DNA from: Gelidibacter mesophilus DSM 14095
Lineage (GTDB): Bacteria > Bacteroidota > Bacteroidia > Flavobacteriales > Flavobacteriaceae
Direction: 5' to 3'
Length of the DNA stretch: 64,000 nucleotides
Assembly (NCBI RefSeq): GCF_000423005.1
Contig: NZ_AUHD01000001.1
Span: 248,001-312,000, forward strand
Positions 54,333 to 63,707 of this stretch are shown in pieces (positions within the stretch are counted from its first letter, which is position 1; every line of letters begins with the position of its first letter). A program made the translations under genes and the position numbers. The notes beneath the pieces are model-generated. The model was not told where the DNA came from. It made no database searches and saw nothing but the letters and a program-made list of their open reading frames with translations.

Positions 54333-56798
54333 TTAACGTTTCAGTGTAAAATGACCCTTAAAAACCCTACCGTCTTGCAGTGTTACAGAAAACCAATAAT
54401 CACTTGTTGGCATTTCTTTCCCTATAAATGTACCGTCCCAACCGCTGCTGAGTGGATTTAGTTCCTTGAGTAGTTTGCCCTTTCTGTCAAAAATATAAAT
54501 GGTGCTATTGGCTTGAAATTGTTCGTTAATACCATACACTTGCCAACGGTCATTAAAACCATCATTGTTTGGTGTAAAATATTTTGGAAACCCAATTACC
54601 GAAATAAGTTCTTCAGTTATTCCGCAACCGTTGCTATCTCTAACATAAACCGTATGAAAACCAGGGACAACATTCTCAAAAGTATTGCTTTTCTGATAGT
54701 GTCCATTTCTGACGTCAAGTGCATATTCATAATTACCTTCGCCAATAGCCATCACAGAAATGACGTTATTTCGGGAACCATCATCAATATCAATATTGGA
54801 AATGGTGGCAATATTTGAAGGCTGTACACTTATTGTTCTATCTTTAAAACAGCCATGACTGTTGGTGACTCTTACTGAATAGGTTCCCGGTGAATTCACC
54901 ATGATTTCAGAAGAGCTATCATTTAAAGACTGATTGTCCAAAGACCAACTGTAGGTATAATTGCTGGAGGTATCACCAATCACCCCACCACTAAGGGTGA
55001 TCATTTCCGGATAATTGTTTAGGCAATAAATGGCCTCAGTCTTCAATTCAATATCAGGCATTTTATAAACAGTGAGTTCTACTTCGCTAATGCCGTAACA
55101 GGCATTGCTGTTTTCTACCCTGGCAAAGATAGTTTGTGAATGAACCTGTGTATTCATAAAGCTGTTCGGCAATGGGTTAGTTTCCAGGAGCGCATCCTCG
55201 TAAGTTTCATAATACACTAATTCGAGCCCAATGGGCAAGTTATTCAAAACCTGAGTATCGGCGTCAGAAAGAGTGAACGTATAGAAGCCATCTTCAATGC
55301 CATCATTGTCACAAGCGTTCAATTGTGCATCATTGGCAGCCGTGGTACTGACCTCTAACGTTAATGTAGCAACGCTGAAACAACCAGTCAAATCATTGGT
55401 AACTTTTACATTTAGCACCTGCGAATTTGAATAATTTAAAAAAGCATTGCTATTAACTTCATTTAGGTCATTTTTAAGATCGGTCAGATTTGTGTAAAAA
55501 CTCAGGCTTCTATCACTTATCCCGCCTGTTATGGCATCTTTAGCCTGGATGAGATTAAAGATGGTATAGCCATCAGAAATGTCGTCCTCATCACATTGGA
55601 TGAGTGTCGTGTCAAAAGCGCTGGGTAGCGGATTGACCACAAGATCCAAGGGAATAATTTTTCTACAATTGGGGTTGTTTACGTCCTCGATCCTGACATA
55701 TATTTGCTGTTGATTGGCGACTTCATTATAATATGGACTCTGCAAAGTAGGTGTGCTTTTTTCTGCGGCAGCGAAATCCTTATGATAACTTATGTTGAGC
55801 GCAGAAGGATCTTGGCCCTTAAGAATTTCGACACTTTTGGATTCCAGATCAAAATAGGTTCGTCCGTTGTTGTTGTCTCCATCGGCATCACATTCATAGA
55901 AGATGGTTGGTTGCTCAAAATCAGGTCCTAAATTGACATTAAGCGAGAAATCGGCAAGTTCAAAACACCCGGTGATCGTATTTGTGATCCTTACCGAAAT
56001 CTTTTGCGGATTTTCAATATTTGTATACGGACTAGAAAGCGGATCTTTATTGAGGATGGCATCACTCTCATCCAAATGGTAACTAATTGCAATATCAGAT
56101 TGAGTTCCTCTAATTAGAGGTGTGTTTTCCTCTAATTCAAAACTCGTAAAACCATCGTTATAAGGTAATACAGTATCGCATTCTTCCAAATCAATAGTGG
56201 TTAATAAAGTGTTTGCTTGATTGACTGGAGGGGATGAGAATTGAGCAGTTCCTGTCCATTCCAATACAAAGCCACTATTTCCAATGGGTCTGTCAATGAC
56301 GATGAAATATGTGTCACCAGCCGAGACATCCAGCCATCTGACAAAACTGTCTCCTTGTGGACCAGGACCTTCCGAAGTGTCAAAGGAGCTTTCATTCATC
56401 CCGGTTAGATTGTTGCTAGCTCCAGCTGCTGCTGGATTTGTAGTTGAACATCTAATGGCCTGTCCAATATTATTACAAGAAACATTCGGTCCAAAAACAA
56501 AAAAATCATAGTCTTCTTCAATGGCGCTGCTATTTGGTCTTAAGATAAAGCCCATAGTACCATCGGTGACCAAAGTTACCTGCAGCCAGATACTATTGTG
56601 CTCACTACTTCCACAGGTATTTGAATTGTTCAATTCTTGAATTCCGATGCCACTAACGTCTAAATTCACGCTGGAATTTCCGCAAACAATTACAGCATCA
56701 CTACAATCCGTGGGGCCTTTTATGAGATCTTGGGCATGGCTGATTTGAATAAAGAACACAGCACTAAATAACAGAAGAAACTTAAGAAGTGTTTTCAA
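54333..56798 (-). CDS. T9SS type B surface protein with four of the same repeats
   Basis: 821 residues. A signal peptide (to about 23, ISHAQ) precedes a different head domain (about 24-190): CSDAVIVCGNSSVNLDVSG, then EDYDFFVFGP and GDTYFIVIDRPI, a pattern of CUB-like or PPC-like jelly-roll domains. Four repeats (about 196-581) are of the same type as in the two giant genes downstream, including CDADGDNNNGRTYFDLE and CDEDDISDGYTIFNL. The end is the type B sorting domain (KYFTPNNDGFNDRW, GWDGTFIG, GHFTLKR). It is encoded on the same strand, 348 bases before copy B. It shares a repeat family but not the head with its neighbours. Confidence 0.88.
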   Translation of the reverse strand: MKTLLKFLLLFSAVFFIQISHAQDLIKGPTDCSDAVIVCGNSSVNLDVSGIGIQELNNSNTCGSSEHNSIWLQVTLVTDGTMGFILRPNSSAIEEDYDFFVFGPNVSCNNIGQAIRCSTTNPAAAGASNNLTGMNESSFDTSEGPGPQGDSFVRWLDVSAGDTYFIVIDRPIGNSGFVLEWTGTAQFSSPPVNQANTLLTTIDLEECDTVLPYNDGFTSFELEENTPLIRGTQSDIAISYHLDESDAILNKDPLSSPYTNIENPQKISVRITNTITGCFELADFSLNVNLGPDFEQPTIFYECDADGDNNNGRTYFDLESKSVEILKGQDPSALNISYHKDFAAAEKSTPTLQSPYYNEVANQQQIYVRIEDVNNPNCRKIIPLDLVVNPLPSAFDTTLIQCDEDDISDGYTIFNLIQAKDAITGGISDRSLSFYTNLTDLKNDLNEVNSNAFLNYSNSQVLNVKVTNDLTGCFSVATLTLEVSTTAANDAQLNACDNDGIEDGFYTFTLSDADTQVLNNLPIGLELVYYETYEDALLETNPLPNSFMNTQVHSQTIFARVENSNACYGISEVELTVYKMPDIELKTEAIYCLNNYPEMITLSGGVIGDTSSNYTYSWSLDNQSLNDSSSEIMVNSPGTYSVRVTNSHGCFKDRTISVQPSNIATISNIDIDDGSRNNVISVMAIGEGNYEYALDVRNGHYQKSNTFENVVPGFHTVYVRDSNGCGITEELISVIGFPKYFTPNNDGFNDRWQVYGINEQFQANSTIYIFDRKGKLLKELNPLSSGWDGTFIGKEMPTSDYWFSVTLQDGRVFKGHFTLKR

Positions 56799-57019
56799 AA
56801 AGTGAAACGGTTTAGCATATAGTGAACGATAAGAGACAGGACTTGATCATAATCTGAATTAAGAATTCAATATGTTTGGTTATTTGCACATCCGTCTACA
56901 TCATAGTTTAAGGTTGAAGTCCCTTTGACTTCTTTTTTAAACACTATTTTTTAAAAAACTTAATTTCTAATAAGCCTTAATAGTGATTTTTAACGTCCGT
57001 AGCAATTCCACCAAATATA

Positions 57020-57844
57020 TTATAAATCACGTTGTTTTAATAATCTGTACGATAAAAAAACGAAAATTGCTGTCCAACCCAGAACAATTACTAGTTCATA
57101 CCAATAAACGGCATAGTCATAAGCCATGTCAATATTTTCGGGGTATTTGGTCATAATCAATCGCTGAAAGGGTTGCTTGATTAAATTTTGCATAGACTCT
57201 AAGGGGAAAAAATTCTTTACTTTCCAGGCAATCTCAGAGCTCGTGGCCCTTAATATAATCCAAAACGCAATCCATTCAAAAATATATAGGACGAAAAGAA
57301 AAGCCAAGGCAAATGCAGAGCGTTTTAGCAACATACCAAAGAACAGACACAAAGAGAAAAAACCTACCAATTTTATAAAATAGGCCAATAAAAACTCGGT
57401 TTCCCTGAAAATAATAGAGGCTTCATTGTAACTTGAATAATAAAGTCCGATGAAAAAAGAGGCCACGGCAATTAAAACAGTGGCTAAAACTGAAAATAAT
57501 ACAATGGTATAAAATTTAGAAAGTATAAATTCCTTTTTACTCAATCCATCAATCAGATTTTGTTTGATGGTTTTGTTACTATACTCATTACCGATCATAC
57601 TGACAACAACTATCGCAAAAAACAGTTTAAAGAAGGCTGCGAAATAGGTGGTAATATGCCAAATGATTGGAAAATTGAAAATCCCGAGCTCTCCCAATTC
57701 CAAAGTAAAAAATCCGAAGAAATTAATTTTTATGGAAGAAAGTATCAAAACCGTAAAAGGCAGTACAAAGGAAATAAATATGAGGACTACACTCGCTCTG
57801 TTTAAGAGTAGTTTTTGTAGTTCTAATTTGACGAGTCGTAACAT
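57020..57844 (-). CDS. ABC-2 type transporter permease
   Basis: 274 residues with six membrane helices. It has the ABC-2 pattern with FAIVVVSMIGNEYSNKTIKQ followed by NLIDGLSKKEFILSKFYTIV, the part that contacts the ATPase. Eighteen bases separate it from the ATPase gene upstream. This kind of pair (BcrAB/NatAB-like) exports peptides, antibiotics or lipids; the substrate is unknown. Confidence 0.88.
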   Translation of the reverse strand: MLRLVKLELQKLLLNRASVVLIFISFVLPFTVLILSSIKINFFGFFTLELGELGIFNFPIIWHITTYFAAFFKLFFAIVVVSMIGNEYSNKTIKQNLIDGLSKKEFILSKFYTIVLFSVLATVLIAVASFFIGLYYSSYNEASIIFRETEFLLAYFIKLVGFFSLCLFFGMLLKRSAFALAFLFVLYIFEWIAFWIILRATSSEIAWKVKNFFPLESMQNLIKQPFQRLIMTKYPENIDMAYDYAVYWYELVIVLGWTAIFVFLSYRLLKQRDL

Positions 57845-57862
57845 AAATATGGCTTTGATGGA

Positions 57863-58759
57863 TTAGTTGTTGTCAGTTAATTTGAGGAATTGTTCTTCCA
57901 GACTTTCTTTGCGTTTTACCAAATGGGAAAGTGTGATGCCTTTTTCAAACATGAGTTTGTTAAAAGTTGAGGCATCCATAGGCTGGTTTAGGAATGCGGT
58001 GATGAGCTCGCCTTCTTCTTTTACGCTGATAAAATCTGGATTGTTCTGAAGAAACGACACCAAAGTGCCATGTTGAACCGATTTTAGCTCAAAAAAACCA
58101 TGACTAGAAATCATTTCGTCCACACGACCTGAGTATAACCGTTCTCCTTTACGAAGAACAAGAACATGAGAACAGACTTTTTCTACTTCGTCCAAAAGAT
58201 GGGAAGCTAAGAGGATGGTCGTGCCTTCACTAGCAATCTGTTTAATCAAAGTCCGAATTTGATGAATACCCTGCGGATCCAAGCCGTTGGTAGGTTCATC
58301 TAAAATTAATATTTCAGGATCATTTAAGAGCGCAGAGGCAATGGCGAGACGTTGCTTCATTCCTAAGGAGAAGTTTTTAAATTTACTATCCTTTCGATCC
58401 AAAAGTCCAACAACAGCAAGCTTTTCATCAATCTTACTGTAATCCACATTTTTAATTCTACAAACTAATTTTAAGTTCTGATACCCCGTCATATAAGGAT
58501 AGAAATTGGGGTTTTCTATAATAGCACCCACTTTTTTAAGAGCATCATGAGTTGTAGTCTGACCGTCAAACCAACTAAACTCACCCGAAGTTTTATTGAC
58601 TACGTTAAGCACAATCCCTAAAGTGGTGGATTTACCACTCCCGTTAGGACCCAGAATTCCGTAAACATTGCCTTTATTGATGGTAAAAGACAAATCTTTG
58701 ACCGCTGTCAAATAACCAAATTTTTTGGTTAGGTTTTTGATGGTTAGTATACTTTCCAA
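57863..58759 (-). CDS. ABC transporter ATP-binding protein (bacitracin-exporter-like)
   Basis: 298 residues. Walker A GPNGSGKST, Q-loop region VGAIIENPNFYPYMTG, signature FSLGMKQRL, Walker B ILILDEPTNGLDP and switch LLASHLLDEVE. The ENPNFYPYMTG stretch and the C-terminal domain are typical of the BcrA-like group. It is followed by the permease gene. The next gene upstream is divergent with a clear promoter, so the pair has its own start near 58770. Confidence 0.92.
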   Translation of the reverse strand: MESILTIKNLTKKFGYLTAVKDLSFTINKGNVYGILGPNGSGKSTTLGIVLNVVNKTSGEFSWFDGQTTTHDALKKVGAIIENPNFYPYMTGYQNLKLVCRIKNVDYSKIDEKLAVVGLLDRKDSKFKNFSLGMKQRLAIASALLNDPEILILDEPTNGLDPQGIHQIRTLIKQIASEGTTILLASHLLDEVEKVCSHVLVLRKGERLYSGRVDEMISSHGFFELKSVQHGTLVSFLQNNPDFISVKEEGELITAFLNQPMDASTFNKLMFEKGITLSHLVKRKESLEEQFLKLTDNN

Positions 58760-58807
58760 GATGTTTTCTGATTGATTAGTTACAAGTATGACGAGTGATA
58801 CATAATT

Positions 58808-58841
58808 TTGTTACATCTGTAAATATAAAATCTTACATTTG
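58808..58841 (+). promoter_or_regulatory. Promoter for the gene at 58858
   Basis: TTG at 58808-58810, a 23-base spacer and TACATTTG at 58834-58841. It places transcription start just before the ATG at 58858 and rules out the upstream in-frame start at 58795. Confidence 0.6.
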
Positions 58842-58857
58842 GAATAACACAAAAATT

Positions 58858-59934
58858 ATGGAAGATCTTAAAATATCATTACGTAAACCCTCATATCCCG
58901 TAACGGAGAAATTGCACGAGTATCTTTCTGAATATAACAGAAATATTAGACTGCCTATTTTTTATGAGGATTTGTTGCGCTTTCAAGGGGCCATTACACT
59001 TTACGATAAAGATGATAACGATACACTGTGGATAAGGGTGTATTTTAATGAATTTGAACGTCAGGAAATAGATATAAGTTTGAAAAAAGTCTACAGCAGT
59101 TTGCATTCCGACGGAAATGATCGTGATGTCTCATTTTTAAATGTTGATGCTATTGATTACTGCACTTTTGGAAATTCTAAACCTTTCCGCATCAAGATCC
59201 GGAACATCTTAAATGATAACTACACCTATTTTTATGTTAAAAGGGCCGATGCTTCTCGTATCTATGGCTTGGAATTGGAACACATGCTGTCACCCTATAA
59301 CTTGAATTTTTTGGTATTTCAGAATACCTTAATAGAAGAACATATTGCTGGAGTTCCTGGAGATGAATTTATAAAAAACATGTTGCCCAATTGTACACCT
59401 TCAGAAAAATCGCAAATTGCAAAAGAGTTTGTGAAATTTAACGAGCGCTGTATGATTAGGCTTTTAGGTGATATGCGTTCTTATAACTATGTGATAGTCC
59501 CTACACATGATTTTGATCACGTAGTTTATAAAATTAGGGCGATCGATTTTGATCAGCAAAGTTATGAAGGTAAGTTTAACGTATACCGACCACAGTTTTT
59601 TAAGGAGAATTTGGCAATGGTGCAATTGGTGCAGGAGAAATTTCAACAAGCATCCATTGATCAATATAAATTGGAAGAACGTTCCATAGTAGCCAAAAGA
59701 TTAATCAGTTATCACGAACGTATTCGAGAATTATTGGATTGTATGGTGGCTGATACGCTTTCCAAACCAGAACATATCAAGCTTTTGAAAATGACGATTT
59801 TTGACTATACCCAAGATTTGAAATTTAAACGCAGTAAGAACATGGGTGAAATTGTAAAAAACGCCCTCGATTTCGTTAAGCGGAATTATGAAACTGTAAA
59901 TATGAAGGAGTTTAAGGGTATGCGAGGTTATTAA
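58858..59934 (+). CDS. Conserved hypothetical protein with a kinase-fold-like segment
   Basis: 358 residues from the ATG at 58858 (MEDLKISLRKPSYPVTEKLH). No signal peptide or membrane helix. The first half is mixed alpha/beta (RFQGAITLYDKDDNDTLWIR, CTFGNSKPFRIKI). The second half has LIEEHIAGVPGDEFIKNMLP, then FVKFNERCMIRLLGDMRSYN and IRAIDFDQQSYEG, which faintly recalls the catalytic loop and DFD of kinase-like folds such as HipA. That resemblance is weak. I know of similar genes in Flavobacteriaceae only as hypothetical proteins. It has its own promoter and converges with the next gene. Confidence 0.6.
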   Translation: MEDLKISLRKPSYPVTEKLHEYLSEYNRNIRLPIFYEDLLRFQGAITLYDKDDNDTLWIRVYFNEFERQEIDISLKKVYSSLHSDGNDRDVSFLNVDAIDYCTFGNSKPFRIKIRNILNDNYTYFYVKRADASRIYGLELEHMLSPYNLNFLVFQNTLIEEHIAGVPGDEFIKNMLPNCTPSEKSQIAKEFVKFNERCMIRLLGDMRSYNYVIVPTHDFDHVVYKIRAIDFDQQSYEGKFNVYRPQFFKENLAMVQLVQEKFQQASIDQYKLEERSIVAKRLISYHERIRELLDCMVADTLSKPEHIKLLKMTIFDYTQDLKFKRSKNMGEIVKNALDFVKRNYETVNMKEFKGMRGY

Positions 59935-59958
59935 ATGTCAAAGTAAAAAGTTGTCCTT

Positions 59959-60477
59959 TTAGTTCCAATTCTCATCAAAATCCATATTCTCATAATCTTC
60001 AACGTCAAAATCATCATCAAACTCATCATAATCATCAAAGTCATCTTCAGCTTCAAATGATTTTTGAGGGGCTTCCGTTGGGATTTGTCCATATACAAAC
60101 ATCAAATTTGGATAATTTGTGCCTTCAACTTCTTCAACTATTTCAGCCAATTCCACGTAAAATGTCCACATGCTGAAAAAATCGTACACGTAAATTAATT
60201 TAGTTTGTGATTCTTTAACAACTGTATTTAAGGGAGTTTCTCCCATGGTTCTGCTTTCGTCGTAACTTTCACCAGTATCAAACATTGAGATTTCTTCACC
60301 TTGATTCCAGTCTTCGTCACTCACATAAAAGGAGGCCATTTCAATACCATCAAACCCAAACGCTTGGGTTATGCTATTGTGTAAATCTTCAAGAGTATCT
60401 GTATCTCTTATTTCTATATCTCTAAAAACATCATCATCAGTGTCGTTGTCAAGAATAATTCTGAATCTGTAAACCAT
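59959..60477 (-). CDS. Plasmid pRiA4b ORF-3 family protein
   Basis: 172 residues. It matches the pRiA4b ORF-3 (TnpR passenger) fold: VYRFRIILDNDTDDDVFRDI, TLEDLHNSITQAFGFDG, ASFYVSDEDWN and KLIYVYDFFSMWTFYVEL. The last 40 residues are extremely acidic (DDFDDYDEFDDDFDVEDYE), which is common in the Bacteroidota version. Despite the name there is no sign of a plasmid or transposon here. Function unknown. Confidence 0.85.
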   Translation of the reverse strand: MVYRFRIILDNDTDDDVFRDIEIRDTDTLEDLHNSITQAFGFDGIEMASFYVSDEDWNQGEEISMFDTGESYDESRTMGETPLNTVVKESQTKLIYVYDFFSMWTFYVELAEIVEEVEGTNYPNLMFVYGQIPTEAPQKSFEAEDDFDDYDEFDDDFDVEDYENMDFDENWN

Positions 60478-60514
60478 GGGTAAATTTTGATTTGCAAAGG
60501 TAAGACTTTTTCTA

Positions 60515-61534
60515 TTATCTGCTAAAGCGATGTAAGGTAAATGTCATGGCAGAAAGGAGGAAGAATGCGCCAATTTGATGTGCCACTCCCAGCCATAACG
60601 GAACGCCATATATGATGGTTAGTACGCCCAATAAAAATTGAAAACACACAAGAATGAGAAGGCTATTGATGGCTTTGTCTTGCATTGAGGTCAGTGCCAT
60701 TTGTTTGCCACGATACCAGATAATGCCAATAAATATCACGACCACATACGCAATGGTACGGTGTACAAACTGAATGCCACTTGGGTTCTCAATTAGGTTT
60801 AAATAAAACGGATCAATGGCATAAGCTGATTCATGGATAAATTTACCTTCATTCATAAATGGCCAATGATTGTGCAATAAGCCTGCCTTTAAACCTGCAA
60901 CAAAACCACCATAAATAATTTGGATTGCCAAAACGGTATAACCACTAATAATAAGATTTCTGAAGCTTTTGTCAATGGATTTCTTATGGGGAAACTTTAA
61001 ATCCAGAGCCACCCAAAGAGTGGCTGCAAACGTGAAGAAGGCAGTTGTTAGATGAGCGGATAGACGGTAATGGCTTACGTTTGGCATATCTACCAATCCG
61101 CTTTTAACCATGTACCAACCTAAAAAACCTTGAAACCCACCAAGAAAAAGCAGGACAAGACATTTATTGATAGTTTTGGAAGTCAATTGTTTGGTTAGTA
61201 GAAAATAGATAAACGGGATGATAAAGACCATACCAATCAACCTTCCGATGACACGATGTAGCCATTCCCAAAAATAAATACCTTTAAAATCTGATAAAGT
61301 AAAATGTGAATGCAGCTTTTGAAATTCAGGATATTGTTGATAAAGATCAAAAGCTTCCTGCCACTCTGCATCATTCAACGGAGGAATGGTGCCCGTAATG
61401 ATCTTATAGTCTGAAATGGATAGGCCAGAATCCGTTAATCTAGTAATCCCACCAACTACAACCATGATAAAAAGTAGTGTACAACCCGTTAGAAGCCAAT
61501 AGATGACCTTCTTGTTATCTTTTTGTTTTGCCAT
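60515..61534 (-). CDS. ctaA: Heme A synthase (COX15/CtaA)
   Basis: 339 residues with eight membrane helices. Heme-ligand histidines sit in EWLHRVIGRLIGM, VSHYRLSAHLTTAF, FVHRTIAYVVVIF and GVAHQIGAFFLLS, arranged as in both halves of the family. GGITRLTDSGLSI near the start is the family signature. It oxidises the methyl group of heme O to make heme A for cytochrome aa3 oxidase. No oxidase genes are in the window; ctaB is not seen. Confidence 0.94.
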   Translation of the reverse strand: MAKQKDNKKVIYWLLTGCTLLFIMVVVGGITRLTDSGLSISDYKIITGTIPPLNDAEWQEAFDLYQQYPEFQKLHSHFTLSDFKGIYFWEWLHRVIGRLIGMVFIIPFIYFLLTKQLTSKTINKCLVLLFLGGFQGFLGWYMVKSGLVDMPNVSHYRLSAHLTTAFFTFAATLWVALDLKFPHKKSIDKSFRNLIISGYTVLAIQIIYGGFVAGLKAGLLHNHWPFMNEGKFIHESAYAIDPFYLNLIENPSGIQFVHRTIAYVVVIFIGIIWYRGKQMALTSMQDKAINSLLILVCFQFLLGVLTIIYGVPLWLGVAHQIGAFFLLSAMTFTLHRFSR

Positions 61535-61587
61535 TGTTTATTTGAAATTGAAATTCAAAATAAAATTGAATCTAAAAATAAATATTT

Positions 61588-61606
61588 CCCTAATCCCTAA
61601 TCCCTA
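61588..61606. repeat. Short heptamer array CCCTAAT, 2.7 copies, at the end of cca
   Basis: CCCTAAT twice plus CCCTA. The cca stop codon (61590-61592) lies inside the first unit. Confidence 0.75.
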
Positions 61607-63011
61607 CTGCTGCTAGTCCCAAACGTTTCCCTTCCTCTAACATCAAATCATAAGCGGCTTTGTGATCATTCGGTATTTCACCTTCCAAAATGGCCTCTTT
61701 TATAGATTCCTTGATCATTCCAATCTCTCGTGAAGGTTTTAAACCAAAGGCCTCCATAATTTCTTCTCCAGAAACTGGAGGTTGGAAATTTCTGATCTGA
61801 TCGCGTTCTTCAACTTCAATAATCTTATCTCTAACACGTTTGAAATTATTGTGATATTTTTTAAATTTCTTCGGATTTTTTGTAGTGATATCTGCCTCGC
61901 ACAACACCATTAAATCATCAACATACTCGCCTGCATCAAAAACCAAACGCCTAACCGCAGAATCGGTAACATCTTGCGCCAGCGCAATAGGTCTGGAGCT
62001 CATAAACACCATTTTCTGAACAAATTTCATCTTATCATTCAATGGCATTTTTAAACGTTTGAATAAGTGATAGACCATTTTTGAACCTTCAAATTCATGG
62101 GCATGGAATGTCCAACCTACTTTCTTACTGAATTTTTTTGTAGGTGCTTTTCCAATATCGTGTAAAAGTGCTGCCCAACGCAACCATAGATCATCCGTGT
62201 TTTGGGCAATATTATCAAGGACTTCCAGCGTGTGGTAAAAATTATCCTTGTGACGTTGACCTTCTTTTTCGTCAATTCCCTTTAACGCTGTCAATTCCGG
62301 AAGAATATAATCCAATAGGCCAGTTTGTTCCAATAACAAAAATCCAATCGAAGGTGTGTCGCTTTCAATGATTTTGTTGAGTTCTACCACAATCCTCTCG
62401 TTGGTAATGATTTTGATGCGCTCCTTGTTTTTTGATATGGCTTCAAGTGATGTTTTTTCTATAGTGAAATTAAGCTGTGTAGCAAAACGGATGGCACGCA
62501 TCATTCGCAACGGATCGTCACTGTAAGTAACATCTGGATCTAATGGTGTTCTGATAATTTTCGCATCCAAATCGGTTATCCCATCAAAAGGATCCAATAA
62601 GACACCAAAATTTGAAGCGCTCAAATCTAAAGCCATTGCATTGATGGTGAAATCACGCCGGTTCTGATCATCCTCCAAAGTACCGTTCTCAACTATTGGA
62701 TTTCTACTTTCTTCACTGTACGACTCTTTCCGTGCGCCTACAAATTCTATTTCAATATCCTCATAGCGCAACATTGCGGTGCCATAAGTTTTAAATATTT
62801 GGACCTTAGGATGGTTTGAAATATTTTTTGAAACTTGTTTAGCAAGTGCAATGCCACTACCAATGGCAACAATATCAATATCTTTATGTTGTCCACGTTT
62901 TAGAATATAGTCGCGAACAAAGCCACCAATCACATAGGCATCGATTCCTAACTCTTCTGCAGATTGAGAGATGATCTTGAAAACAGGATGTTCTAGGGCT
63001 TGTTCCTTCAT
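61590..63011 (-). CDS. cca: tRNA nucleotidyltransferase with HD domain (CCA-adding type)
   Basis: 473 residues. The nucleotidyltransferase head has GGFVRDYILKRGQHKDIDIV with the DxD pair, then RRDFTINAMALDL. The neck shows DPLRMMRAIRFATQL. An HD phosphohydrolase domain follows (about 250-370): HYHTLEV-like FYHTLEVLDNIAQN and ALLHDIGKAPTKKF. This is the class II CCA-adding/poly(A) polymerase type found in Bacteroidota as a single CCA enzyme with HD domain. It adds or repairs the tRNA 3' CCA. Transcribed in the same direction as tsaC and ctaA. Confidence 0.93.
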   Translation of the reverse strand: MKEQALEHPVFKIISQSAEELGIDAYVIGGFVRDYILKRGQHKDIDIVAIGSGIALAKQVSKNISNHPKVQIFKTYGTAMLRYEDIEIEFVGARKESYSEESRNPIVENGTLEDDQNRRDFTINAMALDLSASNFGVLLDPFDGITDLDAKIIRTPLDPDVTYSDDPLRMMRAIRFATQLNFTIEKTSLEAISKNKERIKIITNERIVVELNKIIESDTPSIGFLLLEQTGLLDYILPELTALKGIDEKEGQRHKDNFYHTLEVLDNIAQNTDDLWLRWAALLHDIGKAPTKKFSKKVGWTFHAHEFEGSKMVYHLFKRLKMPLNDKMKFVQKMVFMSSRPIALAQDVTDSAVRRLVFDAGEYVDDLMVLCEADITTKNPKKFKKYHNNFKRVRDKIIEVEERDQIRNFQPPVSGEEIMEAFGLKPSREIGMIKESIKEAILEGEIPNDHKAAYDLMLEEGKRLGLAAVGIRD

Positions 63012-63024
63012 AATATATAAATGT

Positions 63025-63059
63025 CAAATTCCAAATTTCAAATGGATTCTTGGAATTTG
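63025..63059. terminator. TTCCAA-type inverted repeat between tsaC and cca
   Basis: CAAATTCCAA (63025-63034) pairs with TTGGAATTTG (63050-63059). No good T-run on the minus strand, so termination is uncertain. It is similar in sequence to the hairpin at 15274-15311. Confidence 0.45.
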
Positions 63060-63081
63060 GATTTTGAATGTTGGAATTTTG

Positions 63082-63639
63082 TTACCGAATAATTTTCATT
63101 CTCCCATTAGCACTCAACTTAATAATTGAAGAGGGTTTAGTAGAACGTTTTTCGCGATGCAAATTTACGACATAGTCCACACCTTTTAAAATATCAGACT
63201 CTATTTCTTCAAATGATCTTGGAGTGGAGTGAGAGCTTATATTTGCTGAGGTTGATACAATAGGTTTCCCAAAGCGTCTGATCAACTGAAAGCAAAAATC
63301 GTCATTGGGGATTCTAATTGCGATGGAATTATCCTCAGCAATTAAATTTTTGGCTAAGTTTTGGGCATCATCATAAATAATGGTGATGGGCTCTTCTGAA
63401 ATATCAAAAAGATCAAAAGCCACACTCGGAATTTCCTTAACATACTTGCTCAACATCCGATCATCGGCCGCTAAACAAATTAGTGCTTTATGATCTTCAC
63501 GTTCCTTAAGTTGAAACACCTTTTTTACAGCCTCAGCATTGGTGGCATCACAGCCAATTCCCCAAACCGTATCTGTCGGATAGAGTATAAGTCCACCGTC
63601 TCTTAAAACCTGTAAAGCATTCGATATTTCCTTTTGCAT
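63082..63639 (-). CDS. tsaC: Threonylcarbamoyl-AMP synthase (Sua5/YciO/YrdC)
   Basis: 185 residues, single-domain YrdC type without the Sua5 extension. Motifs: GGLILYPTDTVWGIGCDATN, KREREDHKAL-like LKEREDHKALICLAA, IAIRIPNDDFC and the SxTSAN-type loop GKPIVSTSANISSHSTPRS. It makes threonylcarbamoyl-AMP from Thr, bicarbonate and ATP for the t6A37 base of tRNAs. It could also be a YciO relative, but the loop fits TsaC. Lies 70 bases before cca. Confidence 0.9.
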   Translation of the reverse strand: MQKEISNALQVLRDGGLILYPTDTVWGIGCDATNAEAVKKVFQLKEREDHKALICLAADDRMLSKYVKEIPSVAFDLFDISEEPITIIYDDAQNLAKNLIAEDNSIAIRIPNDDFCFQLIRRFGKPIVSTSANISSHSTPRSFEEIESDILKGVDYVVNLHREKRSTKPSSIIKLSANGRMKIIR

Positions 63640-63707
63640 AAATTTTAATTTGAAATTGAATATTCTTCATAACTCAAAACCCCAAACCCACAACTGACAC
63701 CCCAAAA

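Noticed and set aside
59959-60477. Plasmid or transposon origin of the pRiA4b ORF-3 gene
   Set aside because: Only the family name suggests it. No transposase, inverted repeat or composition change is seen nearby.
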